NCBI GenBank assembly: GCA_016927755.1
Contig: JAFGLZ010000111.1
Span: 106,897-170,896 of the forward strand
Direction: 5' to 3'
Source of the DNA: Phycisphaerae bacterium
GTDB lineage: Bacteria > Planctomycetota > Phycisphaerae > UBA1845 > JAFGLZ01
DNA length: 64,000 bases
Shown piece after piece: positions 37,756 to 46,376 of this stretch (the stretch's first letter is position 1; each line of letters starts with the position of its first letter). Position numbers and translations under genes: made by a program. Below the pieces are notes generated by a model. That model saw nothing but the letters and a program-made list of their open reading frames with translations, was not told where the DNA came from and did no database searches.

Positions 37756-39174
37756 TCAGTAGGCGCCCTTTCCTCGCCAGACTGCCGGGAAGGTCCTGGC
37801 GATGTACTTGACGTCCGCGAACACCGAGTAGTTCTGGATGTACATCAACTCCAGTCGGACGCGATCGTCCAGGTTCAGGTCGGCTCGGCCGTCCACCTGC
37901 ATGGGGCCCGTGATGCCGGGCTTGACGGAAAGCCGCTTGCGGTGCCAGAGGTTGTAGCGATCGACGATCCACCGCTCCTCCGGCCTGGGACCGACAATGC
38001 TCATGTGACCCTTGACCACGTTCAGGAACTGAGGCAATTCGTCCAGGCTCCACCGACGTAAGACCCGACCCACGGGCGTGACGCGCGGATCGTCCTGTTC
38101 CTTCGGCAGCAGCGGCTCGGCGAGCTCATCCAGCTTGACGGCTCGGGCGATCTCCTCCTCCGCTCCGACGATCATGGATCGGAACTTGTACATCTGGAAC
38201 GACCGCCCGTTCTCGCCGACGCGCTCCTGCTTGAAGAGCGCCGGGCCCTTCGACGTCAGCCGGATGACCAGCGCGATGCCGACCATTACGGGCCAGGACA
38301 CCGCCAGCACCAACGACGCGATGATCAGATCGAACGTTCGCTTCACGATGGCGTGGTAGCCGGAGATGACCGGATCGCGCAGACCGATCAGAGGGATGTC
38401 GCCGATCTCGCTGAGCGTCGCCCGCACCGCGATCACCTCGATCAGATCCGGCACGACGCGGAGCCGAACGCTCTTGGTTTGACACCGATGGGCGACCTCG
38501 ACGACCCGTTCATGCTGGTGCCCCGGCAGGGCGACAATGAGATCATCGATCCGGTGCGAGGTAAGGATCTCCTCGAGATCGTCAATCACGCCGAGCCGCT
38601 CGATGTCTTGGAGCTCCACCGGCAACGCCTCGTCCGAAACCACGCCGATCGGCGAAAGGCCGTAAGTGGGATGACTGCGGAGCGTCTGAATCAGCCGAAT
38701 CGCGGAGCGACTGGTCCCCACGACGACCGCTCGACGAAGCAGCCGGCCGCGACGCTGCAACGCGTGCCGCAACTCCTCCTTGACGATCCGGCTGACCGAT
38801 AGCAGAGCCGTACCAAAGGCGATAAAAAAGACAAGAAACCATCTTGGATAGACGAATACGCGCGAGAAGTAGGCAAATGCCAGGAAGAGGGCGAACGTCA
38901 GCGCCAGGGCGCCCGTCAGATTGGTGATCGTGTTGGTCAGGGGGCGCTTATAGCTGTAAGTCTCGAGGATCGAGGTGGCCGTGAGCCAGATCAGCCCCAT
39001 CGGCCCCAGCGTCAGGAGAATCTCCTTGAGGCCGAACGGGTCGGTCGGGATGCCGATCTGCCCCATCTCCTTGACGACGTAAGCCAAAACAACCGCCGTC
39101 CAGACCAGGCACAGATCGAGCAGCCTATGAAGATTCCGCGAGACCGCGTCCTCGCGGCGCACGGTTCCATTCAT
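37756..39174 (-). CDS. Exopolysaccharide polyprenyl glycosylphosphotransferase (sugar transferase)
   Basis: The 472-residue product has four or five N-terminal membrane helices (residues about 20-130), then a CoA-binding-like Rossmann domain (RRAVVVGTSRSAIRLIQTL). The WbaP/WcaJ-type bacterial sugar transferase domain follows, with KRTFDLIIASLVL, FKQERVGENGRSFQMYKFRSM, LDELPQFLNVVKGHMSIVGPRP and KPGITG. It would transfer a sugar 1-phosphate to undecaprenyl phosphate at the inner membrane to start polysaccharide assembly. The start at 39174 (MNGTVRRED) is preferred to 39231. It is divergent from sat; no other polysaccharide gene is adjacent. Confidence 0.9.
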   Translation of the reverse strand: MNGTVRREDAVSRNLHRLLDLCLVWTAVVLAYVVKEMGQIGIPTDPFGLKEILLTLGPMGLIWLTATSILETYSYKRPLTNTITNLTGALALTFALFLAFAYFSRVFVYPRWFLVFFIAFGTALLSVSRIVKEELRHALQRRGRLLRRAVVVGTSRSAIRLIQTLRSHPTYGLSPIGVVSDEALPVELQDIERLGVIDDLEEILTSHRIDDLIVALPGHQHERVVEVAHRCQTKSVRLRVVPDLIEVIAVRATLSEIGDIPLIGLRDPVISGYHAIVKRTFDLIIASLVLAVSWPVMVGIALVIRLTSKGPALFKQERVGENGRSFQMYKFRSMIVGAEEEIARAVKLDELAEPLLPKEQDDPRVTPVGRVLRRWSLDELPQFLNVVKGHMSIVGPRPEERWIVDRYNLWHRKRLSVKPGITGPMQVDGRADLNLDDRVRLELMYIQNYSVFADVKYIARTFPAVWRGKGAY

Positions 39175-39464
39175 TCCCGTTGCTCCGGTGAGCCCGCGCA
39201 AACGCTGACCGTGTCCGTTGCGTCGGATCAAACCGACAGTCTACCACAGTCGCCAGGCCATTTCGACAGGAATTCAGCAACGGGCCGGGGGCCTCGCCGC
39301 GGATTCGGGCCACCGAAGGAGGCTGAGCACACTGGTCGGCCTCCAAATTTCGCGCCAAACTAGCGCTTGACACCAAACGGGATCGCTGTTCTTGTATTTA
39401 TTCCGGCGCCGTGTTTGTCGTGTCGCGTCCGCCAGGGGACGGCGCCGCCTAATCTGCCGCTTTT

Positions 39465-39495
39465 CTTGGGTCGAGGGCCTTGACATCGACCCAAG
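39465..39495. promoter_or_regulatory. Perfect inverted repeat bracketing the sat -35 box
   Basis: CTTGGGTCGA (39465-39474) and TCGACCCAAG (39486-39495) are exact reverse complements separated by 11 bases that contain part of TTGACA (39480-39485). A protein binding here would cover the promoter; the RNA form would be a 10-base stem. No such repeat is present in front of dsrA. Confidence 0.5.
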
Positions 39496-39514
39496 GCTGC
39501 ACGAAGATGGGAGT

Positions 39515-39543
39515 CCCACATTGTGGGGTACCACACTGTGGTA
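39515..39543. promoter_or_regulatory. Two tandem palindromic operators in front of sat
   Basis: CCCACA-T-TGTGGG (39515-39527) and TACCACA-C-TGTGGTA (39529-39543) are each perfect palindromes around one central base, with centres 15 bases apart. The second matches the palindrome in front of dsrA. They lie 30-58 bases downstream of the TTGACA box, where a bound protein would block transcription start or early elongation. Confidence 0.65.
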
Positions 39544-39775
39544 GCTCTACACCGGGCGAAGAGACGATTCCCGAACGCACCTGTTTGGCGCCGGACCAGA
39601 TGGCGTCGGATGTCCGGCGAAAGCGGTAAGACAGGTGGCTCTAGTCGACGTAACCGAATCACACTCGTACGCAAGGCGTGAGCGTGCCGTCGGGGCGAAG
39701 GTTGCTCATGACGTGCAATGAAACATAGTCAGCCCAGGCTGAGGAACCGGTATCGCTTGAGTTAGGAGGCATGAC

Positions 39776-41005
39776 GTGGCCAAGCTAGTCCCCCCGCATG
39801 GTTCACCCGAGTTGAAGCCGCTGTTGCTGGAAGGTGCCGCCAAGGAGGCGGAGTTGAAGAAAGCCCAGTCGCTGCCCAAGGTCACCCTCACCAGTCGTGA
39901 GACCGGCGATCTGATCATGATGGGCATCGGCGGATTCACCCCCCTCGACGGCTTCATGGGCAAGGCCGACTGGAAGGGCGTCTGTGACCAAATGAAGATG
40001 ACGAGCGGCGTCTTCTGGCCGATCCCCGTCACGCTCAGTGCTGACAAGGCGACTGCCGACGCGATCAAGGAGGGCAGCGAGGTCGCGCTCGTCACCGAGG
40101 ACGACGGCGAGCTGATGGGCACCATGAAGGTGACCGAGAAGTACACCATCGACAAGGCCCACGAGTGCAAGCAGGTCTTCACCACCACCGATCCCGAGCA
40201 TCCCGGCGTCAAGATGGTCATGGCCCAGAAGGACGTCAACCTGGCCGGTCCGGTCAAGGTCCTCAGCGAGAGCTTCTTCCCGAAGGAGTTCGGCGAGCTC
40301 TATCAGCGCCCCGCCGAGTCCCGAAAGATGTTCGAGGAAAAGGGCTGGACGAAGGTCGCCGCCCTGCAGCTCCGCAATCCCATGCACCGCTCGCACGAGT
40401 ATCTCGCCAAGATCGCCATCGAGGTCTGCGACGGACTCTACATCCACCAGCTCATCGGCAAGCTCAAGCCCGGCGACATCCCCGCCGACGTTCGCGTCAA
40501 GGCGATCCAGGTGCTCGTCGACAAGTACTTCGTTCCCAATACGGTCATCCAGGGCGGGTACCCGCTGGACATGCGGTACGCCGGTCCGCGAGAGGCGCTC
40601 CTCCACGCACTCTTCCGGCAGAACTACGGCTGCAGTCACCTCATCGTCGGGCGCGACCACGCCGGCGTGGGCGACTACTACGGCCCGTTCGACGCCCAGA
40701 AGATCTTCTTCGAGATCCCGGAAGGTTCGCTGGTCACCCAACCACTGCCGATCGACTGGACGTTCTACTGCAACAAGTGCGACGGTATGGCCAGCATGAA
40801 GACGTGCCCGCACGGCAAGGAAGACCGAGTGCTGCTCAGCGGTACGATCGTTCGCAAGACCCTCGGCGAGGGCGGCGATCTCGATCCGCGGTTCAGCCGT
40901 CCCGAGGTCTTGGATATCCTCAAGAAGTACTACCAGGCACTCGACGAGAAGGTCGAGGTCAAGCTGCACGGTGCCGCAACCGGCGATGTCAAGAAGAAGC
41001 AGTAG
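39776..41005 (+). CDS. sat: Sulfate adenylyltransferase (ATP sulfurylase)
   Basis: The 409-residue enzyme makes APS and PPi from sulfate and ATP, the entry step of sulfate respiration. Key motifs are [13 protein letters not shown], which holds the QxRNPxHxxHE site, and [19 protein letters not shown] zinc-type cluster follows ([18 protein letters not shown]), typical of Sat from sulfate reducers, and then SGTIVRKTL. No kinase domain is fused. The GTG start is fixed by GGAGG at 39765-39769; the ATG at 39771 is out of frame and stops after five codons. aprB follows after 191 bases, and the two tandem operators lie upstream. Confidence 0.97.
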   Translation: MAKLVPPHGSPELKPLLLEGAAKEAELKKAQSLPKVTLTSRETGDLIMMGIGGFTPLDGFMGKADWKGVCDQMKMTSGVFWPIPVTLSADKATADAIKEGSEVALVTEDDGELMGTMKVTEKYTIDKAHECKQVFTTTDPEHPGVKMVMAQKDVNLAGPVKVLSESFFPKEFGELYQRPAESRKMFEEKGWTKVAALQLRNPMHRSHEYLAKIAIEVCDGLYIHQLIGKLKPGDIPADVRVKAIQVLVDKYFVPNTVIQGGYPLDMRYAGPREALLHALFRQNYGCSHLIVGRDHAGVGDYYGPFDAQKIFFEIPEGSLVTQPLPIDWTFYCNKCDGMASMKTCPHGKEDRVLLSGTIVRKTLGEGGDLDPRFSRPEVLDILKKYYQALDEKVEVKLHGAATGDVKKKQ

Positions 41006-41196
41006 GAGAACCCGAATTTCCTGAGTAAGGCGGTCGTCAGTCGGACGTGACCCATCGAGGCGTGGCGAGAAGCAAGGGACGGCCGGTGTCCCGTTGGCGG
41101 TGGGTATTGAAGTGCCTCCGAGTGAGCGTTGTCGCATCCGACGAGCCGCATGGAATATCCCGATGTGTTAGGTTAAGCCCCTAAGGAGGTATGTAA

Positions 41197-41634
41197 ATGC
41201 CTAGCTATGTGATCCCCGAGAAATGTGACGGGTGCAAGGCGCTGGACAAGACAGCCTGCCAATTCATCTGTCCGAATGACCTCATGGTCCTCAATAAGGA
41301 GATCATGAAGGCGTACAATCGCGAGCCCGAGATGTGCTGGGAGTGCTATAACTGCGTCAAGATCTGCCCGGTTCAGGCGATCGAGATTCGCGGCTACGCG
41401 GACTTCGTCCCCATGGGCGCGTCCGTGACTCCCATGCGGAGCACCGATTCCATCATGTGGACGGTCAAGTTCCGCAACGGCATGCTCAAGCGGTTCAAGT
41501 TCCCGATCCGAACGACGGCGGAAGGCGCGGCCGTGCCCAACGGCGATTTCGGCGACGGTAAAGGTGACCTCGGCAGCATCGACCTGTATACCGAGCCGGC
41601 CTCGACGGGCATGGACAAGGTGGCGACTCTGTAA
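41197..41634 (+). CDS. aprB: Adenylylsulfate reductase, beta subunit
   Basis: The 145-residue ferredoxin-like subunit binds two [4Fe-4S] clusters, at CDGCKALDKTACQFICP and CWECYNCVKICP, and passes electrons to the FAD of AprA. The C-terminal tail (GSIDLYTEP), which wraps around AprA, is present but the protein is at the short end for the family. A near-perfect ribosome binding site (TAAGGAGGT) precedes the ATG. aprA follows 52 bases later. The subunit pair works in the cytoplasm with the QmoABC membrane complex. Confidence 0.97.
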   Translation: MPSYVIPEKCDGCKALDKTACQFICPNDLMVLNKEIMKAYNREPEMCWECYNCVKICPVQAIEIRGYADFVPMGASVTPMRSTDSIMWTVKFRNGMLKRFKFPIRTTAEGAAVPNGDFGDGKGDLGSIDLYTEPASTGMDKVATL

Positions 41635-41686
41635 CCGTAGCCAGCGTTCCGAAAGTACCCATTGATACATGGGAAGGTGAATACCA

Positions 41687-43600
41687 ATGCCAGATTTCGA
41701 GACAGTAGAAGTTACCACTGATCTGCTGATCTGTGGTGGCGGTATGGCGGCCTGCGGCGCAGCGGTCGAGGCAGCCTACTGGGCCAAACAGAACGGCCTG
41801 AAAGTCACGTTGGTCGATAAGGCCGCCATGGACCGCAGCGGCGCGGTCGCCATGGGTCTGTCGGCCATCAACCAGTACGTCGGCCTCAAGGACGGCCAGA
41901 ACACGCTCAAGGACTACGTCGAGTACGTCCGAAACGACCTCATGGGCGTGACCCGCGAAGACCTGGTCGCCAACATCGCCCGGCACGTCGATAGCTCCGT
42001 GCACCTGTTCGAGAAGTGGGGCCTGCCCATCTGGAAGGATGCGCAAGGCGCCTACGTGCACGAGGGTCGTTGGCAGCTCATGATCAACGGCGAGAGCTAC
42101 AAGGTCATCGTGGCCGAGGCCGCAAAGAACGCCCTCGGCGTCGACAACATCATCGAGCGCGTCTTCATCGTCGAGCCCCTCATGGACGGCGACCGGATCG
42201 CCGGAGCCGTCGGCTTCAGCGTCCGCGAAAACAAGTTCTACATCTTCAAGGCCAAGGCCGTCCTCGTGGCCATGGGTGGCGCGGTGCACGTCTTCAAGCC
42301 GAGATCGGCCGGTGAAGGCCTCGGCCGCGCCTGGTACCCCCCGTGGAACAGCGGCTCCAGCGCCTACTTCACCATCAAGGCAGGCGCCGAGATGACCTGC
42401 CAGGAAGTCCGGTTCATCCCCGTGCGGTTCAAGGACGCCTACGGCCCCGTGGGCGCGTGGTTCCTGCTGTTCAAGTCCCGCGCCACCAACGCCCTGGACG
42501 AGGCCTACATGCAGACCCGCGCCTCCGAGCTGGACAAGTGGGTGCCCTACGGGAAGGTCAAGCCCGTTCCGGCCAACCTGCGCAACTGGCTCATGATGCT
42601 CGACGTGATGGATGGCAAGGGTCCGATCTACATGCGGACCGAAGAGGCCATCCAGAAGATCGCGGCCGACACGCCCGACGCCAAAGAGCAGAAGAAGAAG
42701 CTGAAAGAACTCGAGGCCGAGGCGTGGGAGGACTTCCTCGACATGACGATCTCCCAGGCCATCCTCTGGGCGGCGAGCAACATCGCCCCCGAGGAAGCGC
42801 CCTCCGAGATCGCCGCCGCCGAGCCGTACTTCATCGGCTCGCACTCCGGTGCCAGTGGTGCCTGGGTCAGCGGTCCCGAGGATATCCAGAACGACAAGAG
42901 CAAGGGCAGCTACTTCTGGGGCTACTGCAACATGGCTACCGTGCAGGGCCTGTTCTGTGCGGGTGACGCCAGTGGGGCCAGCAGCCACAAGTTCTCGTCC
43001 GGCTCGCACGCCGAGGGGCGGATCGCCGCCAAGGCGGCGATCAAGTTCATCGTCGACAACAAGAGCCAGCCCAACGTGGACAAGGCCCAGGTCGACGGGC
43101 TCCGCAAGAAGATCCTCGCTCCGCTGGATCGGTTCCAGCAGTTCAAGGGCGGATCGAGCGATCCCGACATCAACCCCGAGTACATGAAGCCGAAAATGTT
43201 CATGTTCCGGCTTCAGAAGATCATGGACGAGTACGCCGGCGGCGTGACCGCTCAGTTCACGACGAGCCAGAGGAACCTCGAGAAGGCCCTCGATCTGCTG
43301 GCCTTCCTGAAAGAGGACTCCGAGAAACTGGCCGCCGAGGACCTCCACGAGCTCATGCGCTGCTGGGAAAACGTCCAGCGAATGTGGCAGGCCGAAGCAC
43401 ATGTTCGGACCATCCTGTTCCGCGAAGAGACCCGCTGGCCGGGCTACTACTTCCGGAGCGATACCCCGAGCATGAAGAAGGAATGGGAAGTCTTCGCCAA
43501 CTGCCGATGGGACCCCGCAAAGGACGCGTGGGAGATGATGAAGCGGGACATCGTCCCGATCTTCCCGCAACCGGGCGACCATGAGCTGCTCGGTGGGTAG
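41687..43600 (+). CDS. aprA: Adenylylsulfate reductase, alpha subunit
   Basis: The 637-residue flavoprotein reduces APS to sulfite and AMP. It starts with a fumarate-reductase-type FAD fold (LLICGGGMAACGAAVEAAYW) with the conserved AMDRSGAVAMGLSAIN segment. FLLFKSRATNALDE and RWPGYYFRSD supply substrate-site arginines. It ends FPQPGDHELLGG. It is slightly shorter than many delta-proteobacterial AprA proteins but no domain is missing. A strong terminator 105 bases after the stop separates sat-aprBA from the genes that follow. Confidence 0.97.
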   Translation: MPDFETVEVTTDLLICGGGMAACGAAVEAAYWAKQNGLKVTLVDKAAMDRSGAVAMGLSAINQYVGLKDGQNTLKDYVEYVRNDLMGVTREDLVANIARHVDSSVHLFEKWGLPIWKDAQGAYVHEGRWQLMINGESYKVIVAEAAKNALGVDNIIERVFIVEPLMDGDRIAGAVGFSVRENKFYIFKAKAVLVAMGGAVHVFKPRSAGEGLGRAWYPPWNSGSSAYFTIKAGAEMTCQEVRFIPVRFKDAYGPVGAWFLLFKSRATNALDEAYMQTRASELDKWVPYGKVKPVPANLRNWLMMLDVMDGKGPIYMRTEEAIQKIAADTPDAKEQKKKLKELEAEAWEDFLDMTISQAILWAASNIAPEEAPSEIAAAEPYFIGSHSGASGAWVSGPEDIQNDKSKGSYFWGYCNMATVQGLFCAGDASGASSHKFSSGSHAEGRIAAKAAIKFIVDNKSQPNVDKAQVDGLRKKILAPLDRFQQFKGGSSDPDINPEYMKPKMFMFRLQKIMDEYAGGVTAQFTTSQRNLEKALDLLAFLKEDSEKLAAEDLHELMRCWENVQRMWQAEAHVRTILFREETRWPGYYFRSDTPSMKKEWEVFANCRWDPAKDAWEMMKRDIVPIFPQPGDHELLGG

Positions 43601-43608
43601 GCCGCAAC

Positions 43609-43626
43609 GTCCGCGACGTCGCGGAC
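43609..43626. repeat. Perfect 18-base palindrome after aprA
   Basis: GTCCGCGACGTCGCGGAC is its own reverse complement and lies 8 bases after the aprA stop. It can form a short stem at the 3' end of the message, or be a protein-binding site. Confidence 0.5.
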
Positions 43627-43705
43627 GGGGCGATGCGAACTAGGCCCAGGCCTAGGGAGTTCATTACGTCCCTCAGTTGTTGTCTACATCCCGTTGTGTT
43701 GATTC

Positions 43706-43749
43706 CTATCCTCCAGGCGCCCCGTGCGCCTGGGGGATAGGTTCTTTTT
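43706..43749 (+). terminator. Strong intrinsic terminator of the sat-aprBA unit
   Basis: CTATCC-T-CCAGGCGC and GCGCCTGG-G-GGATAG form a 15-pair stem with a CCCGT loop, followed by GTTCTTTTT. It lies about 105 bases after aprA. It implies that the qmo genes need their own promoter or depend on read-through. Confidence 0.9.
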
Positions 43750-43796
43750 CCCCTGGAAGTGTTAGAGACCCGTGCGAGCCGCCAGGATGCGTAGCA

Positions 43797-44114
43797 GTGA
43801 ACGATCTCGTAGCGGCGGGGGAATCCGCCTTGGTTGATGAACCTCAAGTCCCGTCGGAGCCGCCGTGCTGCCCCTACTGCGGCCAGCCGCTCAAGCGTTG
43901 GGAGTGTCCCGCGGAGTCGAGTTGGGATACGCCTTGGCAGTGGGGCTGCTTCAACGACGAATGCCCATACTACGTCAAGGGGTGGGATTGGATGAGGGAG
44001 AAGTTTCAGGTTAACGCGAGCTATCGTCATCGAATCGACCCGACGACGGGTGAGTCCGGACCGCTGCCGGTCTGGAGCCCCGAAGCGCTCAAGAACCGAA
44101 TCATAGAAGACTGA
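43797..44114 (+). CDS. Small ogr/Delta-like zinc-finger protein
   Basis: The 105-residue product has a zinc-finger-like array (CCPYCGQPLKRWECP, then WGCFNDECPYYVKGWDWM) and an acidic C-terminus. Proteins of this kind, annotated ogr/Delta-like, occur beside aprBA and qmo in known sulfate reducers; the function is unknown. The GTG at 43797 gives a start just before the conserved part; an upstream in-frame ATG at 43677 would cross the terminator and is rejected. It is followed 34 bases later by the YkgJ-type gene. Confidence 0.75.
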   Translation: MNDLVAAGESALVDEPQVPSEPPCCPYCGQPLKRWECPAESSWDTPWQWGCFNDECPYYVKGWDWMREKFQVNASYRHRIDPTTGESGPLPVWSPEALKNRIIED

Positions 44115-44148
44115 CAGGTGAGTCCCGCGGGCCACGTGAGGCTGTATC

Positions 44149-45027
44149 GTGAGTGCAGAAGACCCCACCAACAAGTTCAGAGAGGCCGTGCTCAAGGACG
44201 CGCCCCGACTGAAACAGACCGACGCCTTCCAGTTCGGATGTCACCCGGGCGTGTCCTGCTTCAACCAGTGTTGCGCGGACGTCAACATCTTCCTGACTCC
44301 ATATGACGTCATCCGAATGAAGAATCGCCTGGGGATTCCCTCGAACGAGTTTCTCGACAAGTACACGATCATCCCCTTCACGAAGGAACAGCGCCTGCCC
44401 GTCGTCGTGCTGAAAATGCGGGACGAGACGGACAAGCGGTGCCCCTTCGTCACCGAAAGCGGATGCGGCATCTACGAAGACCGCCCCTGGGCCTGCCGGA
44501 TGTACCCGTTGGGGATGGCGTCCCCGGGAGACTACGAGCAGGGGGCCGAGGAGTTCTTCTTCCTCATCGAGGAAGAGGGCTGCAAGGGCTTCCAGGAGCA
44601 GCGGACGCAGACCGTCGCCGAGTGGCTTGCCGATCAGGGAATCGCCGTCTACAACGAAATGGGCGATCCCTTCAGGAAGTTCACGACCCATCCAAAAATG
44701 CAGGGCGACGTCGAGCTGACGCTGGCCCAGATGGATATGGTCCACATGACCTGCTACGACGTGGACCGATTCCGTCGATTCGTCTTCGAGTCGACGCTGC
44801 TGGAGAAGCTGGACATCGCCGCGGATCGCGCCGAGGCCATGCGAGACGACGACGTCGAGCTGATGAAATTCGCGATGGACTGGCTGCGGTTCAGCCTCTG
44901 TCGCGAGCCGACGCTGCCGATCAAACAGGAGTTCCGCCAGAAGAAAGAGCAGGACCTGGCCGGCGTCATCGCGGCGCGCCGGGACGCGGCGCTGAAGCAG
45001 AAGCAGGAAAAGGGCAAGTCAGGGTAA
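44149..45027 (+). CDS. YkgJ-family cysteine-cluster protein (zinc/iron-chelating domain)
   Basis: The 292-residue product carries the family's cysteine cluster: CHPGVSCFNQCC near residue 30, then RCPFVTESGCGIYEDRPWACRMYPL, and EEEGCKGF later. The family is predicted to bind zinc or an Fe-S cluster and is thought to help metal-site assembly. Its position between aprBA and qmoABC suggests a role in maturing these Fe-S enzymes, which is inference. The start is GTG at 44149. It ends with a Lys-rich tail. Confidence 0.8.
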   Translation: MSAEDPTNKFREAVLKDAPRLKQTDAFQFGCHPGVSCFNQCCADVNIFLTPYDVIRMKNRLGIPSNEFLDKYTIIPFTKEQRLPVVVLKMRDETDKRCPFVTESGCGIYEDRPWACRMYPLGMASPGDYEQGAEEFFFLIEEEGCKGFQEQRTQTVAEWLADQGIAVYNEMGDPFRKFTTHPKMQGDVELTLAQMDMVHMTCYDVDRFRRFVFESTLLEKLDIAADRAEAMRDDDVELMKFAMDWLRFSLCREPTLPIKQEFRQKKEQDLAGVIAARRDAALKQKQEKGKSG

Positions 45028-45100
45028 TCTGTTGGCCCGGACGGGCGCCGGCGATTCCGGCCCCGTGTCGGGATCGATCCAGTCAAGCGAGGAGTTCGGA

Positions 45101-46360
45101 GTGAGCAAGCCGAAATCAGACAAGGCCATCTTGGTGATCGGCGGCGGGATCGCGGGTATGACGGCCGCCGTCGAGGCCGCCGAGGTGGGCTACAAAGTGG
45201 TCCTCGTCGAGAAAGAGCCGTTCCTCGGCGGGCGGGTCGTGCGGATGAATCAGTACTTCCCGAAACTGTGCCCGCCCACCTGCGGCATGGAGATCAATTA
45301 CCGCCGAATCCGCCAGAACCCCCTCATCAGCGTCTACACGCTGACCGAGGTCCGGCAGGTGAGCGGTTCGCCCGGCGACTACACCGTCACGCTCCAGGTC
45401 AACCCGCGATACGTCACGGGAAAGGTCGACCTCGACGAGTCCGCCGCCGAGGCCCTGACCAGCCAGCGCGTCGACGCCTTCAACGCCGGCATGGGCAAGA
45501 CCAAGGCCCTCTATAGGCCCCACCCGATGGCGTTCCCGTCGAAGATGGTGCTCGATCGCAAGGCCCTCAGCGAGGACGACAAGGCCAAGCTCGCCGCGTC
45601 CGTCCCCGACGGCGCGATTGACTTCGACATGCAGCCCCAGACCGTGGAGCTCAAGGCCGCCGCGATCATCGTCGCGACCGGCTGGGCGCCCTATGACGCC
45701 GGCAAAGTCGAGAACCTCGGCTTCGGCAAGTGCAAGAACGTCATCACCAACATCATGATGGAGCGGCTCGCGTCCGAGGCCGGCCCGACCGCCGGCAAGA
45801 TCCAGCGCCCCGGCGACGGCAAGGAACCCGCCAACGTCGCCTTCGTCCAGTGTGCCGGCAGCCGCGACGAGAACCATCTGCAGTACTGCTCGGGCGTCTG
45901 CTGCATGGCCTCCATGAAGCAGGCCCGTTACGTCCGCGAGAAGCTGCCCGAGGCCAAGGTGACGATCTTCTATATCGACATCCGCCCGACCGGGCGACAC
46001 GAGGACTTCTACTACGAGCTGCTCGGCGACGAGAAGATCCGCTTCGTCAAGGGAAAGGTCGCCAAGATTACCGAGGCCGACGGCGGCGCCCTCAAACTCG
46101 ACGTCGAGGACTCCGTCACCGGCACGAAGATCGGCGAGGCCTTCGATCTCGTCGTCCTGGCCACGGGTATGGTCCCGAGCCTCGCGACGGAGAAGCTCCC
46201 GCTGGACCTGCCCCAGGACGACTACGGATTCGTCGTCGGCGGAGAGGACAAGGGCATCTTCGCCGCGGGGGTGGCGCGCCACCCCATCGAGGTGACGAGA
46301 ACCGTCAAGGAAGGAACGGCCGCGGCGCTCAAGGCCATTCAATACATCACGCAGAGCTGA
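45101..46360 (+). CDS. qmoA: Quinone-modifying oxidoreductase, subunit QmoA
   Basis: The 419-residue flavoprotein is HdrA-like: VIGGGIAGMTAAVEAAEVGYKVVLVEKEPFLGGR binds FAD, PTCGMEINY and QYCSGVCCMASMKQA are conserved Cys regions, and IIVATGW closes a Rossmann half. It belongs to the membrane-linked QmoABC complex that passes electrons from menaquinol towards AprBA. The GTG at 45101 is chosen because AGGAG lies 8 bases upstream; a TTG at 45032 would add 23 unrelated residues. qmoB begins 16 bases after the stop. Confidence 0.95.
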   Translation: MSKPKSDKAILVIGGGIAGMTAAVEAAEVGYKVVLVEKEPFLGGRVVRMNQYFPKLCPPTCGMEINYRRIRQNPLISVYTLTEVRQVSGSPGDYTVTLQVNPRYVTGKVDLDESAAEALTSQRVDAFNAGMGKTKALYRPHPMAFPSKMVLDRKALSEDDKAKLAASVPDGAIDFDMQPQTVELKAAAIIVATGWAPYDAGKVENLGFGKCKNVITNIMMERLASEAGPTAGKIQRPGDGKEPANVAFVQCAGSRDENHLQYCSGVCCMASMKQARYVREKLPEAKVTIFYIDIRPTGRHEDFYYELLGDEKIRFVKGKVAKITEADGGALKLDVEDSVTGTKIGEAFDLVVLATGMVPSLATEKLPLDLPQDDYGFVVGGEDKGIFAAGVARHPIEVTRTVKEGTAAALKAIQYITQS

Positions 46361-46376
46361 GGAGGCACGAGCTGCG

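Larger units (their letters stand above)
39175..39775. promoter_or_regulatory. Divergent control region between the sugar transferase and sat
   Basis: The 601-base region holds the sat control elements. These are a TTGACA box at 39480-39485 inside a 10-base inverted repeat, two tandem palindromes at 39515-39543, and a long leader of about 230 bases. The leader contains a perfect 8-base stem (CGCCGGAC 39589-39596 with GTCCGGCG 39612-39619). A further TTGACA at 39367-39372 has no good -10 at normal spacing. Confidence 0.6.

Noticed and set aside
39367..39372. TTGACA as the sat promoter
   Set aside because: No acceptable -10 at 16-18 bases; the TTGACA at 39480 is better placed relative to the operators and resembles the dsrA arrangement.
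41495..43582. Minus-strand open frame of 695 codons opposite aprA
   Set aside because: The frame mirrors aprA codon structure; aprA itself has clear motifs and a ribosome binding site.
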